64,000 bases of DNA, taken from assembly GCA_038527215.1 (NCBI GenBank), contig JBCBGC010000010.1:1-64000 (forward strand), read 5' to 3'. Under the pieces are notes generated by a model. The model ran no database searches and was not told where the DNA came from. It saw only the letters and a list, made by a program, of their open reading frames with translations. Of this stretch, positions 7,304 to 16,285 are shown in pieces; the stretch's first letter is position 1; each line of letters starts with the position of its first letter. The DNA comes from JAWPMV01 sp038527215 (GTDB lineage Bacteria > Bacteroidota > Bacteroidia > J057). Made by a program: the position numbers and the translations under genes.

Positions 7304-9169
7304 ATGATGTTTCCGACTTATGATGTAGTAGTAGTGGGGGCTGGACATGCTGGCTGTGAAGCCGCTGTAGCAGCCGCAAAGATGGGCATGAAGGTGATGC
7401 TGGCTACCATGAATATGGGAACCATCGCGCAGATGTCCTGCAATCCCGCCATGGGAGGAGTCGCCAAAGGGCAACTCATTCGGGAGATCGATGCCCTGGG
7501 AGGATACTCCGGCATCGTAACGGATGAGACCATGATCCAATTCAGGATGCTGAACCGCTCCAAAGGGCCTGCCATGTGGAGCCCCAGAGCGCAGAGTGAT
7601 CGCCTGCGCTTTGCCGAGACCTGGCGCTTGATGCTGGAACAAACTGAGCATGTAGACTTCTGGCAGGAGATGATTACGGGCCTCGTAGTCAAAGGCGGTA
7701 GGGTAGTGGGCGTGTCTACGCAGCTGGGATTAGAAATTCCCGCCAAGGCCGTCGTACTCACCAATGGAACCTTCCTCAATGGCCTGATCCATATCGGAGA
7801 AAAACAGTTTGGCGGAGGTCGTAGTGGAGAGCGGGCTGCGGTAGGATTGACCGCTCAGCTCGAAGAGCTAGGTTTTGAGAGCGGTAGAATGAAGACCGGA
7901 ACGCCACCCCGCGTAGACGGACGTTCGATCAATTGGGCGATCTGTGAGGAGCAGCCTGGAGACGAGCAGCCCAGCAAATTTTCCTTTACCGATACCAAGC
8001 CACTCAGTGAGCAGAGAAGCTGCCACATTACCTATACCAATCCTGAAACCCACGACTTGCTTCGGGAAGGCTTCGATCGTTCGCCCATGTTCAACGGGCG
8101 TATCCAGGGCTTAGGTCCTCGTTACTGTCCTTCTATTGAAGACAAGATCAATCGCTTTGCCGATCGGGAAAGACACCAGATTTTCCTGGAACCGGAAGGA
8201 TGGAATACCGTGGAAGTCTATGTCAATGGTTTCTCCTCTTCCCTTCCGGAAGACGTGCAATTCAAAGCTTTGCGATCTGTTCCCGGTATGGAGCAGGTCA
8301 AAATGTTCCGACCAGGCTACGCCGTGGAATATGATTTTTTCCCGCCTACCCAGTTGAAGCTCTCTCTGGAAACTAAACTGGTGGACAATCTCTTCTTCGC
8401 CGGACAGATCAACGGGACTACCGGATACGAGGAAGCTGCCAGCCAGGGATTGATGGCCGGCATCAATGCCGCCAGAAAGGTGAAGGAAGAAGTGCCCTTT
8501 GTCCTCAAAAGAGATCAGGCGTACATCGGGGTGCTCATCGATGACCTGGTCAACAAAGGCACCAAGGAGCCTTACCGCATGTTTACCTCCCGGGCTGAGT
8601 ATCGGACTCTCCTGCGCCAGGATAATGCCGACCTTAGGCTTACGCCACTGGGCTATGAACTGGGAACCATTTCTCAGGAACGCTTCGATGCCTTTGATCG
8701 GAAGCGTAACACTATTGACGAAGCTCAACAAGTGCTGGAAGCTACTTCGGTAGATCCTCAGCATCTCAATCCTTTCCTGGAAGAGATTGGTACTTCTCCG
8801 TTGAAGCAAAAAGTCAAAGCCGCCACGGTTTTAGCTCGACCTCAGGTCAAACTTCAGCCGATGTTGGCTCACGAAGCCGATCTTCAGCAGGCGATGGCTG
8901 ATCTGGATGAAATTGCGCTCGAACAAGTGGAAATTCGGGTCAAGTATGCCGGCTATATTCGAAAAGAGCGGGAACTGGCAGAAAAAATGATGAGATTAGA
9001 CGAAATATCTATTCCAGATAATTTTTCCTTCCAGGATATTACCTCTATATCAGCAGAAGCCCGGGAAAAGCTCGCCCAAGTCAAACCAAACAGCCTGGGA
9101 CAAGCCTCCAGAATCAGTGGAGTTTCTCCGGCAGATATTTCTGTTTTGATGGTCTACATGGGTCGCTAA
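7304..9169 (+). CDS. mnmG: tRNA uridine-5-carboxymethylaminomethyl(34) synthesis enzyme MnmG
   Basis: MnmG (GidA) is an FAD-dependent enzyme that works with MnmE to install the carboxymethylaminomethyl group on wobble uridine 34 of certain tRNAs. The 621-residue length is normal. The N-terminal dinucleotide-binding motif VVVGAGHAGCEAA is followed by the family signature SCNPAMGGVAKG at about residues 46-57. GTPPRVDGRSI and the helical C-terminal domain are also present. Translation can start at ATG 7304 or 7307. A TAnnTTTG element lies upstream and an intrinsic terminator at 9235-9261 ends the unit. In many bacteria gidA is near the origin of replication, which is relevant to the parS-like sites 1.7-2.2 kb upstream. 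Confidence 0.97.
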   Translation: MMFPTYDVVVVGAGHAGCEAAVAAAKMGMKVMLATMNMGTIAQMSCNPAMGGVAKGQLIREIDALGGYSGIVTDETMIQFRMLNRSKGPAMWSPRAQSDRLRFAETWRLMLEQTEHVDFWQEMITGLVVKGGRVVGVSTQLGLEIPAKAVVLTNGTFLNGLIHIGEKQFGGGRSGERAAVGLTAQLEELGFESGRMKTGTPPRVDGRSINWAICEEQPGDEQPSKFSFTDTKPLSEQRSCHITYTNPETHDLLREGFDRSPMFNGRIQGLGPRYCPSIEDKINRFADRERHQIFLEPEGWNTVEVYVNGFSSSLPEDVQFKALRSVPGMEQVKMFRPGYAVEYDFFPPTQLKLSLETKLVDNLFFAGQINGTTGYEEAASQGLMAGINAARKVKEEVPFVLKRDQAYIGVLIDDLVNKGTKEPYRMFTSRAEYRTLLRQDNADLRLTPLGYELGTISQERFDAFDRKRNTIDEAQQVLEATSVDPQHLNPFLEEIGTSPLKQKVKAATVLARPQVKLQPMLAHEADLQQAMADLDEIALEQVEIRVKYAGYIRKERELAEKMMRLDEISIPDNFSFQDITSISAEAREKLAQVKPNSLGQASRISGVSPADISVLMVYMGR

Positions 9170-9234
9170 AAAAATGGGCCTGAGAATCGTCTAAAATTTT
9201 TGATTTCCTATCTAAGGTCAGCTAAGCTTAATAT

Positions 9235-9261
9235 CTAAGCCTGACAGGAGGCTTAGTTTTT
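9235..9261 (+). terminator. Intrinsic terminator of mnmG
   Basis: CTAAGCC (9235-9241) pairs with GGCTTAG (9250-9256) around an 8-base loop and is followed by TTTTT. Confidence 0.7.
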
Positions 9262-9624
9262 CCAAAATGGATATAACTTGCTTATTATCAGTTTTTTAAT
9301 GCTGAATTTCGATTTTTCGTAGAAAGGATTTTTACTGTGACTCTCTGACGTCTAAATGGGAGTGAGGGAAAAAAAATTGAAACATTTAAGATGGTATGCC
9401 TAATAAATGAAAATAACACATAAAAAAATAGATTGCGATAATAATTTATTTAGATAGAAAGGTTAATTTTTCGAGATACTAGCAACTTTCCTCTTCACTT
9501 AAGGATATTTTGCCAAATTCGGGGAAAAATTTTGCTCAAAAAATTCCAAGTTTGAGATCGTCCACCCGTTGGTAGCAAAAAAAGCTTTCTTTTGCTTCGC
9601 AGCAGGAAATCCCAAACCAATGTG
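9262..9624. other. AT-rich non-coding gap between mnmG and the methyltransferase gene
   Basis: This stretch is markedly richer in A+T than its surroundings. It holds no ORF that looks coding, no tRNA and no DnaA box of the TTATCCACA type. The minus-strand ORF entering it from 9873 is antisense to the methyltransferase and not credible. I see no recognisable element before the -7 site at 9625. Confidence 0.5.
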
Positions 9625-9632
9625 TAAATTTG
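9625..9632 (+). promoter_or_regulatory. Candidate -7 promoter element of the methyltransferase gene
   Basis: TAAATTTG fits TAnnTTTG exactly, 22 bases before ATG 9655, implying a leader of only about 15 bases. Confidence 0.45.
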
Positions 9633-9654
9633 GGCTGCTAAAATTTGTGATGAC

Positions 9655-10575
9655 ATGACTACCGCTTCTTCTACAGCGCCGATTATTTATAAAAGTTGCC
9701 CGGTTTGTGGCTCCAACCATATAGCCGAAGTTTTCAGGGCAAAAGACTACACTGTTTCTCAGGAAACATTTTCCATCTGGCACTGTGAGGAATGTCAGCT
9801 CCGATTTACCCAAAACATCCCTGTTGAACATGAGATTGGTGCCTATTACCAATCGGAAGAATATATTTCCCATTCCAATACCTCGAAAGGGTTAATCAAT
9901 GGGCTCTACCAGACGGTCCGGGATTATACCCTCAAACAGAAACGAAAGCTGGTGGAAAAAATCAGCGGTACAGAAAAAGGAAATATTCTGGATATCGGTT
10001 GCGGTACGGGTGAATTTTTAGGCACCATGAAAGCGGCGGGCTGGAAAACTCTGGGGCTGGAACCAGATCCTGGAGCCAGAGAACAAGTAAAGACAAACCA
10101 AGGGGTAGAAGTCTATGATAATGAGCATTTATTTTCTCTGGCAGATGACAGCTATGATGTGATCAGCATGTGGCATGTCTTAGAGCATGTTCACCGCTTG
10201 CATGATTACCTGGACAAAATCCAAAGTTTGCTCAAACCCAGTGGAAAATTTCTGGTGGCCGTACCCAATTACCAAAGTGTGGATGCCGATCATTACCAGG
10301 CGTATTGGGCAGCTTATGATGTGCCGCGTCATCTGTATCACTTTAGTCCCTCGGCCATGGGTAGACTGATGAGTCGACATGGCTTCAAGATTGTGGAATA
10401 TAGGAAGATGCCCTTTGATGCTTTTTATGTCTCTTTGCTCAGCGAGAAATATAAGCACGGGTCCATGCGTTTGGTTCCAGCCTTTTGGACCGGTTTGCGA
10501 TCTTTTCTCAAAAATTCCGCTCAACCCAAGCGAGGAAGTTCCATTCTCTATATCATTGAGAAAACCAAGGATTAA
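9655..10575 (+). CDS. Class I SAM-dependent methyltransferase with N-terminal zinc ribbon
   Basis: The 306-residue protein begins with a putative zinc ribbon made of two Cys pairs (C15-C18 and C44-C47). A Methyltransf_23-type Rossmann domain follows with motif I ILDIGCGTGEF near residue 113 and the post-motif VLEHVHRL. The substrate is unknown; methyltransferases of this type with a zinc ribbon often act on sugars, lipids or small molecules. A gene of this type commonly follows mnmG in Bacteroidota, which suggests a conserved but uncharacterised role. It has its own predicted promoter, and the mnmG terminator separates it from mnmG, so it is probably transcribed separately. Confidence 0.88.
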   Translation: MTTASSTAPIIYKSCPVCGSNHIAEVFRAKDYTVSQETFSIWHCEECQLRFTQNIPVEHEIGAYYQSEEYISHSNTSKGLINGLYQTVRDYTLKQKRKLVEKISGTEKGNILDIGCGTGEFLGTMKAAGWKTLGLEPDPGAREQVKTNQGVEVYDNEHLFSLADDSYDVISMWHVLEHVHRLHDYLDKIQSLLKPSGKFLVAVPNYQSVDADHYQAYWAAYDVPRHLYHFSPSAMGRLMSRHGFKIVEYRKMPFDAFYVSLLSEKYKHGSMRLVPAFWTGLRSFLKNSAQPKRGSSILYIIEKTKD

Positions 10576-10858
10576 TCCATCCTGGAATTGAGCTTATATA
10601 GCCTTAGGCAGTCATAAAGCGCTCATTCCCTATCCATGGTCAAGGTTCAGGAATCTGTGCGATTCTCAGGGCGATTTTTGGCCAAAAAACAGGCCTGACA
10701 ATCGATTATTTTCTGAATTCCTGCACCATCCTACAGGCGGAGGAGAAAAAAGCAGGCTATAGAGCCTAAAAAAGCCAATTCATACAAGCTTGTTTGTGAT
10801 TTCTGTAATACGACTTCAACTTGCATTTCGAACCAAAAAGCCAAACTCCGACCACTGT

Positions 10859-12094
10859 CTATTGGAGCTCGCTTATTTCCTGGATTAATTTTTCTTTCAA
10901 AAAGCCAGGTTGGGTCTGTTCAATGCTTATGCGCTCGCATTGATGAAAATGCATAAAGCTGATTAAGTTTTCAGCCATTGCCGTTAGCCATTCTTCGACT
11001 GGCGGTGTTGCCTGTTCCAGCCAGATGTGCTTAACCACAAAATGCTTTTGCTTCCTTTCGGCTTTTGCGTCCAGTCGACCGATCAGTTGATCTCCCCAAA
11101 GGATAGGCAGCGTAAAGTATCCGAATTTTCGTTTGGCAGCTGGAACGTAGCATTCGATCAAATAGGAAAAATCGAAAAATTGTTCAAGCCTGTTTCGTTG
11201 AATAATGAAGTTGTCAAAAGGGGATAAGATGAACAGCCGCTTTTTGCCCATCCGTTTCGGACTACGCTCCAACAAATCAGTATGTATCCAATAGGTTTCA
11301 TCAAGTCCTTTTACCTTGATTTTTTTCAGCTGTCCGGAATTTACCTTTTCAATCAAAGCCTCTCGCACCATGTGTTTTCGGTTTTTCCGGAGGTAGTACA
11401 TTTCTCTTTCGGCCATGATACCTTGGGTAGCCAAAGCCCGATCGATCAGGTGATGACCCATTTCTTTTTCGGTAGGGGAGGAGGTGTCAATATGTGCGGG
11501 TACCACTCTTTCGGTTAGATCAAAAACTTTTTGAAATCCTTTGCGGGCAGCGATCATCAGATCCCCTTCCATGAACAATTGGCCCAGAGCAATTTTGGCG
11601 GGTTTCCACTCATACCACACGCCCCCTTTTTGCTTGGCATGTTCAAAATCTCTGGCTTGCAAAGGACCTTCGGCCCGAATGCGGTCCATGACATATTTCA
11701 TCAATTTCGGATCGCGTTCATACCACCAGGCTCGGTCCCCACTTTTGAGCTCTTGTTTTCTTACCAGAGAAAAACGAAAATCTTCCATCGGTAAGAAGGC
11801 GGCGGCGTGACTCCAGTATTCGAAAATGCTTTTGTCCTGACCCATCAATTCCCACAAATCATTCATGCGGTAGGTATTCATCCGGGACCAAAGGGTATGA
11901 TGGTGGGCGCGATTGATGACTGAAATGGTATCGATCTGCACGTAACCTAAATGCCGAATGATATCAAGGGTTTTAGATTTGCGATGTGCGAATACTGGAT
12001 TTTTCAACAGCCCCTGGGCATGTAAGATTATTCTCCTCGCCTGAGATTTTGACAAGCTCGTTTCGGGAAGATCCGGAATCTTGGGGAGCGGCAT
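10859..12094 (-). CDS. YcaQ/AlkZ-type winged-helix DNA glycosylase (HTH_42 family)
   Basis: The 411-residue protein has the HTH_42 layout of tandem winged helices that forms the AlkZ/YcaQ glycosylase family, enzymes that excise bulky alkylated bases and unhook interstrand crosslinks. The catalytic-loop region reads YVQIDTISVINRAHHH, with Q53-I54-D55 matching the Q-phi-D motif described for YcaQ rather than the Q-phi-Q of Streptomyces AlkZ. The C-terminal part (SPFDNFIIQRNR, FGYFTLPILWGDQLIGRLD) is typical of the family. The gene stands alone between unrelated neighbours. DNA repair is inferred from the family. The alternative reading, a DNA-binding regulator, is less likely given the catalytic motif. 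Confidence 0.88.
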   Translation of the reverse strand: MPLPKIPDLPETSLSKSQARRIILHAQGLLKNPVFAHRKSKTLDIIRHLGYVQIDTISVINRAHHHTLWSRMNTYRMNDLWELMGQDKSIFEYWSHAAAFLPMEDFRFSLVRKQELKSGDRAWWYERDPKLMKYVMDRIRAEGPLQARDFEHAKQKGGVWYEWKPAKIALGQLFMEGDLMIAARKGFQKVFDLTERVVPAHIDTSSPTEKEMGHHLIDRALATQGIMAEREMYYLRKNRKHMVREALIEKVNSGQLKKIKVKGLDETYWIHTDLLERSPKRMGKKRLFILSPFDNFIIQRNRLEQFFDFSYLIECYVPAAKRKFGYFTLPILWGDQLIGRLDAKAERKQKHFVVKHIWLEQATPPVEEWLTAMAENLISFMHFHQCERISIEQTQPGFLKEKLIQEISELQ

Positions 12095-12220
12095 GAAGTG
12101 GTAGGTTTGATGTCAATACAGGTGAACGGAAATTTCTGACCGTTCGCGTAGCAATGAAGGTAGCTACTTTTTCCAAAATGGGAGAAGTTGGTGCTTATTC
12201 GCACATCGCGAAACCCAAAA

Positions 12221-13057
12221 TCATGTAAGGGCGCGTTGCGAATCGCCGGAAGGATATAAGCCCATCTTTTCTCCGGTGGCCAGTACTTTTTGGACAGCCT
12301 TTTTGCCCATATCTCCTAAAGACAAGGAAAAGTCATTCACATATAAATCAATGTGCGCTTGCATGACAGTGGGATCCATCTCCTGGGCGTGATGTTTGAC
12401 AAAGTTTGTTGAGGATTCCGGATGGGAGAAAGCATAGGCCACGCTTTGGTGCATGATCTCCTCCAATCTGCCAACCGTTTCTTCGCCCAAATTCCTATGG
12501 GCAACAATGGCCCCAAGCGGAATGGGTAGGCCCGTTTTTTCTTCCCAATATTCTCCCAGATCCTGGACCAGTTGAAGACCAAAGTTCTGATAGGTGAAAC
12601 GGTTTTCATGAATGATGACGCCTGCATCTATTCGGTCTTCTGTCAGGGCCGGCATGATTTCATGAAACAGCATTTCCTCCCGCTTGATTTCTTCCTGGAA
12701 ATAGTAGCCTAGCAGGAGATTCGCAGTAGTGTATTTTCCCGGAATCCCGACCAGGAGTTGTTCTGAGAGAATTTGCTCCTTGGTGAGGGGGCGATGGGAA
12801 ATTAATAGGGGCCCACATTTATAACCCAAGGCACTTCCCGCATCCAGTAATTTATACTGGGACCAGACATGCCCAAAAGTATTATAAGAAATTTTGACCA
12901 TGTCCAACTCTCCTTCCCTGGCCCGTTTATTCAAATGCAAAATATCTTCCATCACCACTTCGAATTCGAAAGGCGCGGTGTCGATTTTGCCATGGACCAT
13001 GGCATCAAACATGAATGTATCGTTGGGACAGGTACTGAAGCCGAGTTTAATCTTCAT
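12221..13057 (-). CDS. mqnD: 1,4-dihydroxy-6-naphthoate synthase MqnD (futalosine menaquinone pathway)
   Basis: MqnD converts cyclic de-hypoxanthine futalosine to 1,4-dihydroxy-6-naphthoate in the alternative route to menaquinone. The 278-residue protein starts with the characteristic KLGFSTCPNDTFMF and has the periplasmic-binding-protein-like fold of the family. ATG 13057 is chosen because it forms TGATG with the stop of the upstream MBL gene, a classic translational-coupling overlap; an ATG at 13069 would add four residues. The presence of mqnD implies that this organism makes menaquinone by the futalosine pathway, although no other mqn gene lies in the window. Confidence 0.93.
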   Translation of the reverse strand: MKIKLGFSTCPNDTFMFDAMVHGKIDTAPFEFEVVMEDILHLNKRAREGELDMVKISYNTFGHVWSQYKLLDAGSALGYKCGPLLISHRPLTKEQILSEQLLVGIPGKYTTANLLLGYYFQEEIKREEMLFHEIMPALTEDRIDAGVIIHENRFTYQNFGLQLVQDLGEYWEEKTGLPIPLGAIVAHRNLGEETVGRLEEIMHQSVAYAFSHPESSTNFVKHHAQEMDPTVMQAHIDLYVNDFSLSLGDMGKKAVQKVLATGEKMGLYPSGDSQRALT

Positions 13058-13752
13058 CAAATCAACCATTCTGGATAATGGGCCACCAGGGGAACCGCAT
13101 TATCTTCCGGGGCTTTGCGGGGATCATGATGGTACCCATAAATTTCATAGTCCTTCAGTCGTGGCATGATATCCTGATAGTAGGAATGCACCCCATCTGC
13201 ACGGAAGAAAGACATCTCATGAAAAACCCGCACAGGCTTCTGGGGGTTTTGAGGAAGTTTTTCAAACAATATGTTGGGATTGCCCAGGTCTCCGGAATAG
13301 GCAATGATTTCCTCTTCGTCTTCAAAGATGTATCCGAAGGAAGGCATATTTTTTACGTGCATCCCAAAAGTGTCGATCGCCGTAATCCCTTCTACTTCCG
13401 AAAGCGGCTTAAAGTCGACATATCTTTCAGGGTGGGGGAGGGCAAAACTGATAAACCAGGCGAGCTGATCTCGGAAGGTTTCGTTGGGAACCAGGACAGT
13501 GGCCCGGCGGGGAGGATCGCGAAAATATTTATGATGAAGGATAATGGAATTCAGGCTCCCGACATGATCGTCATGAAAATGGGTAACCAGAATATAGTCA
13601 ATGTTGCCAGCGAGCTTGTTTTCCCGAAGGGTTCGGTAAACACTATTGCCACAATCTACCAGAATGTTCTTCCCTCTCAGGCTGACCCAGACTGCTGAAT
13701 TACCATATTCATAGTCAAATGCACCACCGGTACCGAGGAATTTGAAGATCAT
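13057..13752 (-). CDS. MBL-fold metallo-hydrolase coupled to mqnD
   Basis: The 231-residue protein is a metallo-beta-lactamase fold hydrolase. It has the metal-binding motif THFHDDHVG (H58, H60, D62, H63), an N-terminal GTGGAFDYEYGNSA strand-loop like that of RNase Z-type enzymes, and later Asp and His ligands (SGDLG, HEMSFF, YGYHHD). It is too short and lacks the flexible arm of a classical tRNase Z. The substrate is unknown. Its stop codon overlaps the mqnD start by one base, so the two are co-translated. This suggests, without proof, a link to menaquinone precursor processing. Confidence 0.85.
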   Translation of the reverse strand: MIFKFLGTGGAFDYEYGNSAVWVSLRGKNILVDCGNSVYRTLRENKLAGNIDYILVTHFHDDHVGSLNSIILHHKYFRDPPRRATVLVPNETFRDQLAWFISFALPHPERYVDFKPLSEVEGITAIDTFGMHVKNMPSFGYIFEDEEEIIAYSGDLGNPNILFEKLPQNPQKPVRVFHEMSFFRADGVHSYYQDIMPRLKDYEIYGYHHDPRKAPEDNAVPLVAHYPEWLI

Positions 13753-13927
13753 GTAGATAAGAATGTGCCGTTTCTTCCCATTATTCTTACGCTGGGGACA
13801 AGCATTGTGTGAAAGGGCTATAAGTTACGACGAGAATTTGTAAATTTTGCCCCTCAACCTTGGAGAAGATAGAAGTTTATCCGCATTCTGCCAACTTCCA
13901 CAGGTTCCGGGTGAAAAAAAATATCGT

Positions 13928-14806
13928 ATGATTGAATCTATGACTGGCTATGGGGCCGGTTTCGCGTCCTCCCCCAATTACAAGGTTACCATCGAGCTCA
14001 AATCCTTGAATAGCAAATATCTGGAGTTGGTGCTGAAATTGCCCCGGGTCTACATCAAATACGAACATCAAATCCGAAACATCCTAACCAAAGGCTTAAA
14101 GCGAGGGAAGGTTGTCGTATTGCTGAATGTAGAAGTGCTCAGTGCGGATAAGCGGACCTTGATGATCAACCGTCCATTGGCCAAAAAGTATTTGGAAGAA
14201 TTAACGGAACTCGGTCAATGGCTCAATTTAGATGATAAAGTCAATCTGCCTTTCTTACTCCAACTTCCCGAAATCATTCCTACCGAAATTGAACAGGAAG
14301 ATCCTGAGGAGTGGGATTTGGTCAAAGAAGCCCTGAGTAAAGCCGTAGTCAAATTACAAGAAACTCGCGCCGAGGAAGGAAAGGCCCTGGAGCAGGATCT
14401 CAGTTTGCGAAGAGCCAACATCCAAGCTGAGTTGATTGAAATCAAAAAATTAGCTCCGATTCGCCTGGACAATGTTCGGTCTCGGGTAGAGCAATCCCTG
14501 GAAGACATTCGCCACAAGATTGGCGATTTGGACCAAAACCGCTTCGAACAGGAACTGGTCTTTTATCTGGAAAAACTCGACATCAATGAGGAGGTCGTGC
14601 GCCTTCAACAGCATCTGGACTTTTTTCAGGAAATGCAGAACCAACCCAAAAGCAACGGTAAAAAATTGCAATTCATCGCCCAGGAAATGGGGCGGGAAAT
14701 CAATACCATAGGCTCCAAAGCCAACGACGCATCAATCCAGCGTCGGGTGGTGGCCATGAAAGATGAGTTGGAAAAAATCAAGGAGCAAGTCCTCAATATT
14801 GTCTAG
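13928..14806 (+). CDS. YicC/YloC-type endoribonuclease
   Basis: The 292-residue protein starts MIESMTGYGAG, the near-invariant N-terminus of the family. It ends with the conserved C-terminal domain (KLQFIAQEMGREINTIGSKA...EQVLNIV). YicC of E. coli is a hexameric endoribonuclease that promotes RyhB decay, and Bacillus YloC is a similar RNase. ATG 13928 is chosen because it gives the family N-terminus and the usual length; upstream in-frame TTG codons would add an unrelated extension. The 3' end overlaps the convergent reductase gene by 4 bp, so the two transcripts must be antisense to each other at their ends. Confidence 0.93.
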   Translation: MIESMTGYGAGFASSPNYKVTIELKSLNSKYLELVLKLPRVYIKYEHQIRNILTKGLKRGKVVVLLNVEVLSADKRTLMINRPLAKKYLEELTELGQWLNLDDKVNLPFLLQLPEIIPTEIEQEDPEEWDLVKEALSKAVVKLQETRAEEGKALEQDLSLRRANIQAELIEIKKLAPIRLDNVRSRVEQSLEDIRHKIGDLDQNRFEQELVFYLEKLDINEEVVRLQQHLDFFQEMQNQPKSNGKKLQFIAQEMGREINTIGSKANDASIQRRVVAMKDELEKIKEQVLNIV

Positions 14807-16161
14807 GGCTCCTTTGTCAGGTATGCCTCCATGTAGGCATAGGCAGGTGGGAAATTCCCTTTCCACAAAATGACAGCTTTTTCAATTTCTGCTGGTAAAC
14901 CTGCTTCGCTCAGGGTTTCGGCCTGATAATTAGCTGCTAACATCCCTTCTATGTAAGGACTCAGGTCCGCCCCAAAATGCCTTGAAGCATCAGCCGGAAA
15001 TTCGCAGGGCAGATTGGTTACTGCCATCACGGCAATCCCTTCTCCCGTGATCCCGACTGTACTTTCGTTGGTCTCAGCTTGGTAAATAAAAGTAGGCGCA
15101 TCTATCCAGGTTTCCTGAGAAAATTGAATGGCTCCTTCCGGATCGCAAGTGATATCTCCGATCACTTCCAGCGTTTGGGATTCTGCATACCACTGGCGAG
15201 CCTGTTCCCGACTGATCAAGCGAGGAAATTCGGGAGACCAAAGGATGCAGTTCATCAGGAGGGTACAATATGGGAAAATCTGATCCAGGTTAGATTCGAA
15301 ATGATCTGGCTCTTTTAGGTATAATTGGAAAAAGTCAGCTGCAGAAAATTCCTGCCCCACATACGGGCTGCCAGTTTTGATCCGAAACATATCCGATACC
15401 GTCAGCACTAATTTATACACCTGTTTTCTAGATCCCTGAGCGAAGACCTTTGGCAATTCCGCCAGAGTGATTTCCCGACTGGGCAGTAAGTCAAACATCT
15501 CCTGGGCACCGCTGCTGGTTTTGCCATCTCCTAAAAATCCACAAATAAGAGGTGGGCAGTTTTCAGGCGTTCCATGCTCTGCAATTTCCTGCCCGATTTC
15601 TCGGAGTTTATTTCTGACGTTTTCCAGTCCCCCCATGTTGACCGATTGTTGGATTCGTTGGAAGGGGGACGAAATGCCCTTTTGCTGCCATCGCTCTCCC
15701 AATACCCACAGACTATCGGTCATGCCGGCATATCCGGCGAAAAAAGTGAATGCCTTTACCACCCGTTGTCCACCGGCGTCCACCATCAATTCATAGTCAA
15801 TGAGGGTATTTTTTTGGGCATGAAGCTTCGACAGTAAGGGGCGATTTTTGATCTGGCCTTTGTGCGTATGGGAAAACATGACGTAGGCTTTTTCCGGGAA
15901 AAGGTGGTTCAGGGACACTTCCTTGATCCCAAAAATGAGTGCTGCCTGCTGGAGATCCTCCTGCACGAGGGCGCCTACTTGTTCATAAGCCTCATCCTCA
16001 AAGGCTCTTTTTTCTTCTCCGGTATCTGGGTGATGGGCCGGCTGAACGAGAAATGTTCGCTCAGGATGTTGGAATCGAGACAGCATTTCTGGGTCCAGTG
16101 CCACTCTTTTTTCGCCCTTTTTGTTGAGGTCTTCCCTTCGAATTCCGATGACTTGCTTCAT
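14803..16161 (-). CDS. Stand-alone lysine-ketoglutarate reductase-like dehydrogenase (AlaDH/PNT N-domain)
   Basis: The 452-residue protein resembles the lysine-ketoglutarate reductase half of the bifunctional aminoadipic semialdehyde synthase of animals and plants. It has an N-terminal AlaDH/PNT domain (GIRREDLNKKGEKRVAL), MFSHTHKGQ, TLIDYELMVD, FFAGYAGM, and a GFLGDGKTSSGAQEMF nucleotide loop. C-terminally it has YCTLLMNCILWSPEFPRL and EVIGDITCDPEGA, also typical of that half. There is no fused saccharopine dehydrogenase domain. The likely reaction is NAD(P)H-dependent saccharopine formation or cleavage, but a different amino acid substrate is possible. ATG 16161 gives the natural N-terminus, and a TAnnTTTG element lies 17 bases upstream. 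Confidence 0.82.
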   Translation of the reverse strand: MKQVIGIRREDLNKKGEKRVALDPEMLSRFQHPERTFLVQPAHHPDTGEEKRAFEDEAYEQVGALVQEDLQQAALIFGIKEVSLNHLFPEKAYVMFSHTHKGQIKNRPLLSKLHAQKNTLIDYELMVDAGGQRVVKAFTFFAGYAGMTDSLWVLGERWQQKGISSPFQRIQQSVNMGGLENVRNKLREIGQEIAEHGTPENCPPLICGFLGDGKTSSGAQEMFDLLPSREITLAELPKVFAQGSRKQVYKLVLTVSDMFRIKTGSPYVGQEFSAADFFQLYLKEPDHFESNLDQIFPYCTLLMNCILWSPEFPRLISREQARQWYAESQTLEVIGDITCDPEGAIQFSQETWIDAPTFIYQAETNESTVGITGEGIAVMAVTNLPCEFPADASRHFGADLSPYIEGMLAANYQAETLSEAGLPAEIEKAVILWKGNFPPAYAYMEAYLTKEP

Positions 16162-16178
16162 GCAGGAGATTTTTGGTG

Positions 16179-16186
16179 CAAAGGTA
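16179..16186 (-). promoter_or_regulatory. Candidate -7 promoter element of the reductase gene
   Basis: On the minus strand this reads TACCTTTG, an exact TAnnTTTG, 17 bases before ATG 16161. Confidence 0.45.
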
Positions 16187-16232
16187 GGAAATTTGGACGG
16201 GGAAAATACTAGGTATAACCGAAGCAATCTGT

Positions 16233-16240
16233 TACTTTTG
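16233..16240 (+). promoter_or_regulatory. Candidate -7 promoter element of the 152-residue membrane protein gene
   Basis: TACTTTTG fits TAnnTTTG exactly, 45 bases before ATG 16286, and is divergent from the site at 16179. Confidence 0.45.
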
Positions 16241-16285
16241 TGTAAGGACTCGTCTTAATATCGAAGGATTTTTAACGAAAAAGAT

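Noticed and set aside
9170..9654. AT-rich gap considered as an origin of replication
   Set aside because: No DnaA boxes (TTATCCACA or close variants), no clustered repeats, and no dnaA or dnaN nearby.
9499..9873. 124-codon minus-strand ORF at the methyltransferase start
   Set aside because: It lies antisense to the zinc ribbon of a recognised protein and shows no family pattern.
9177..10704. Near-identical 13-mers (GGCCTGAGAATCG at 9177, GGCCTGACAATCG at 10692) flanking the methyltransferase gene
   Set aside because: Tempting as target-site or attachment repeats, but 12 of 13 matching bases are weak evidence given the number of comparisons, and there is no mobile gene inside.
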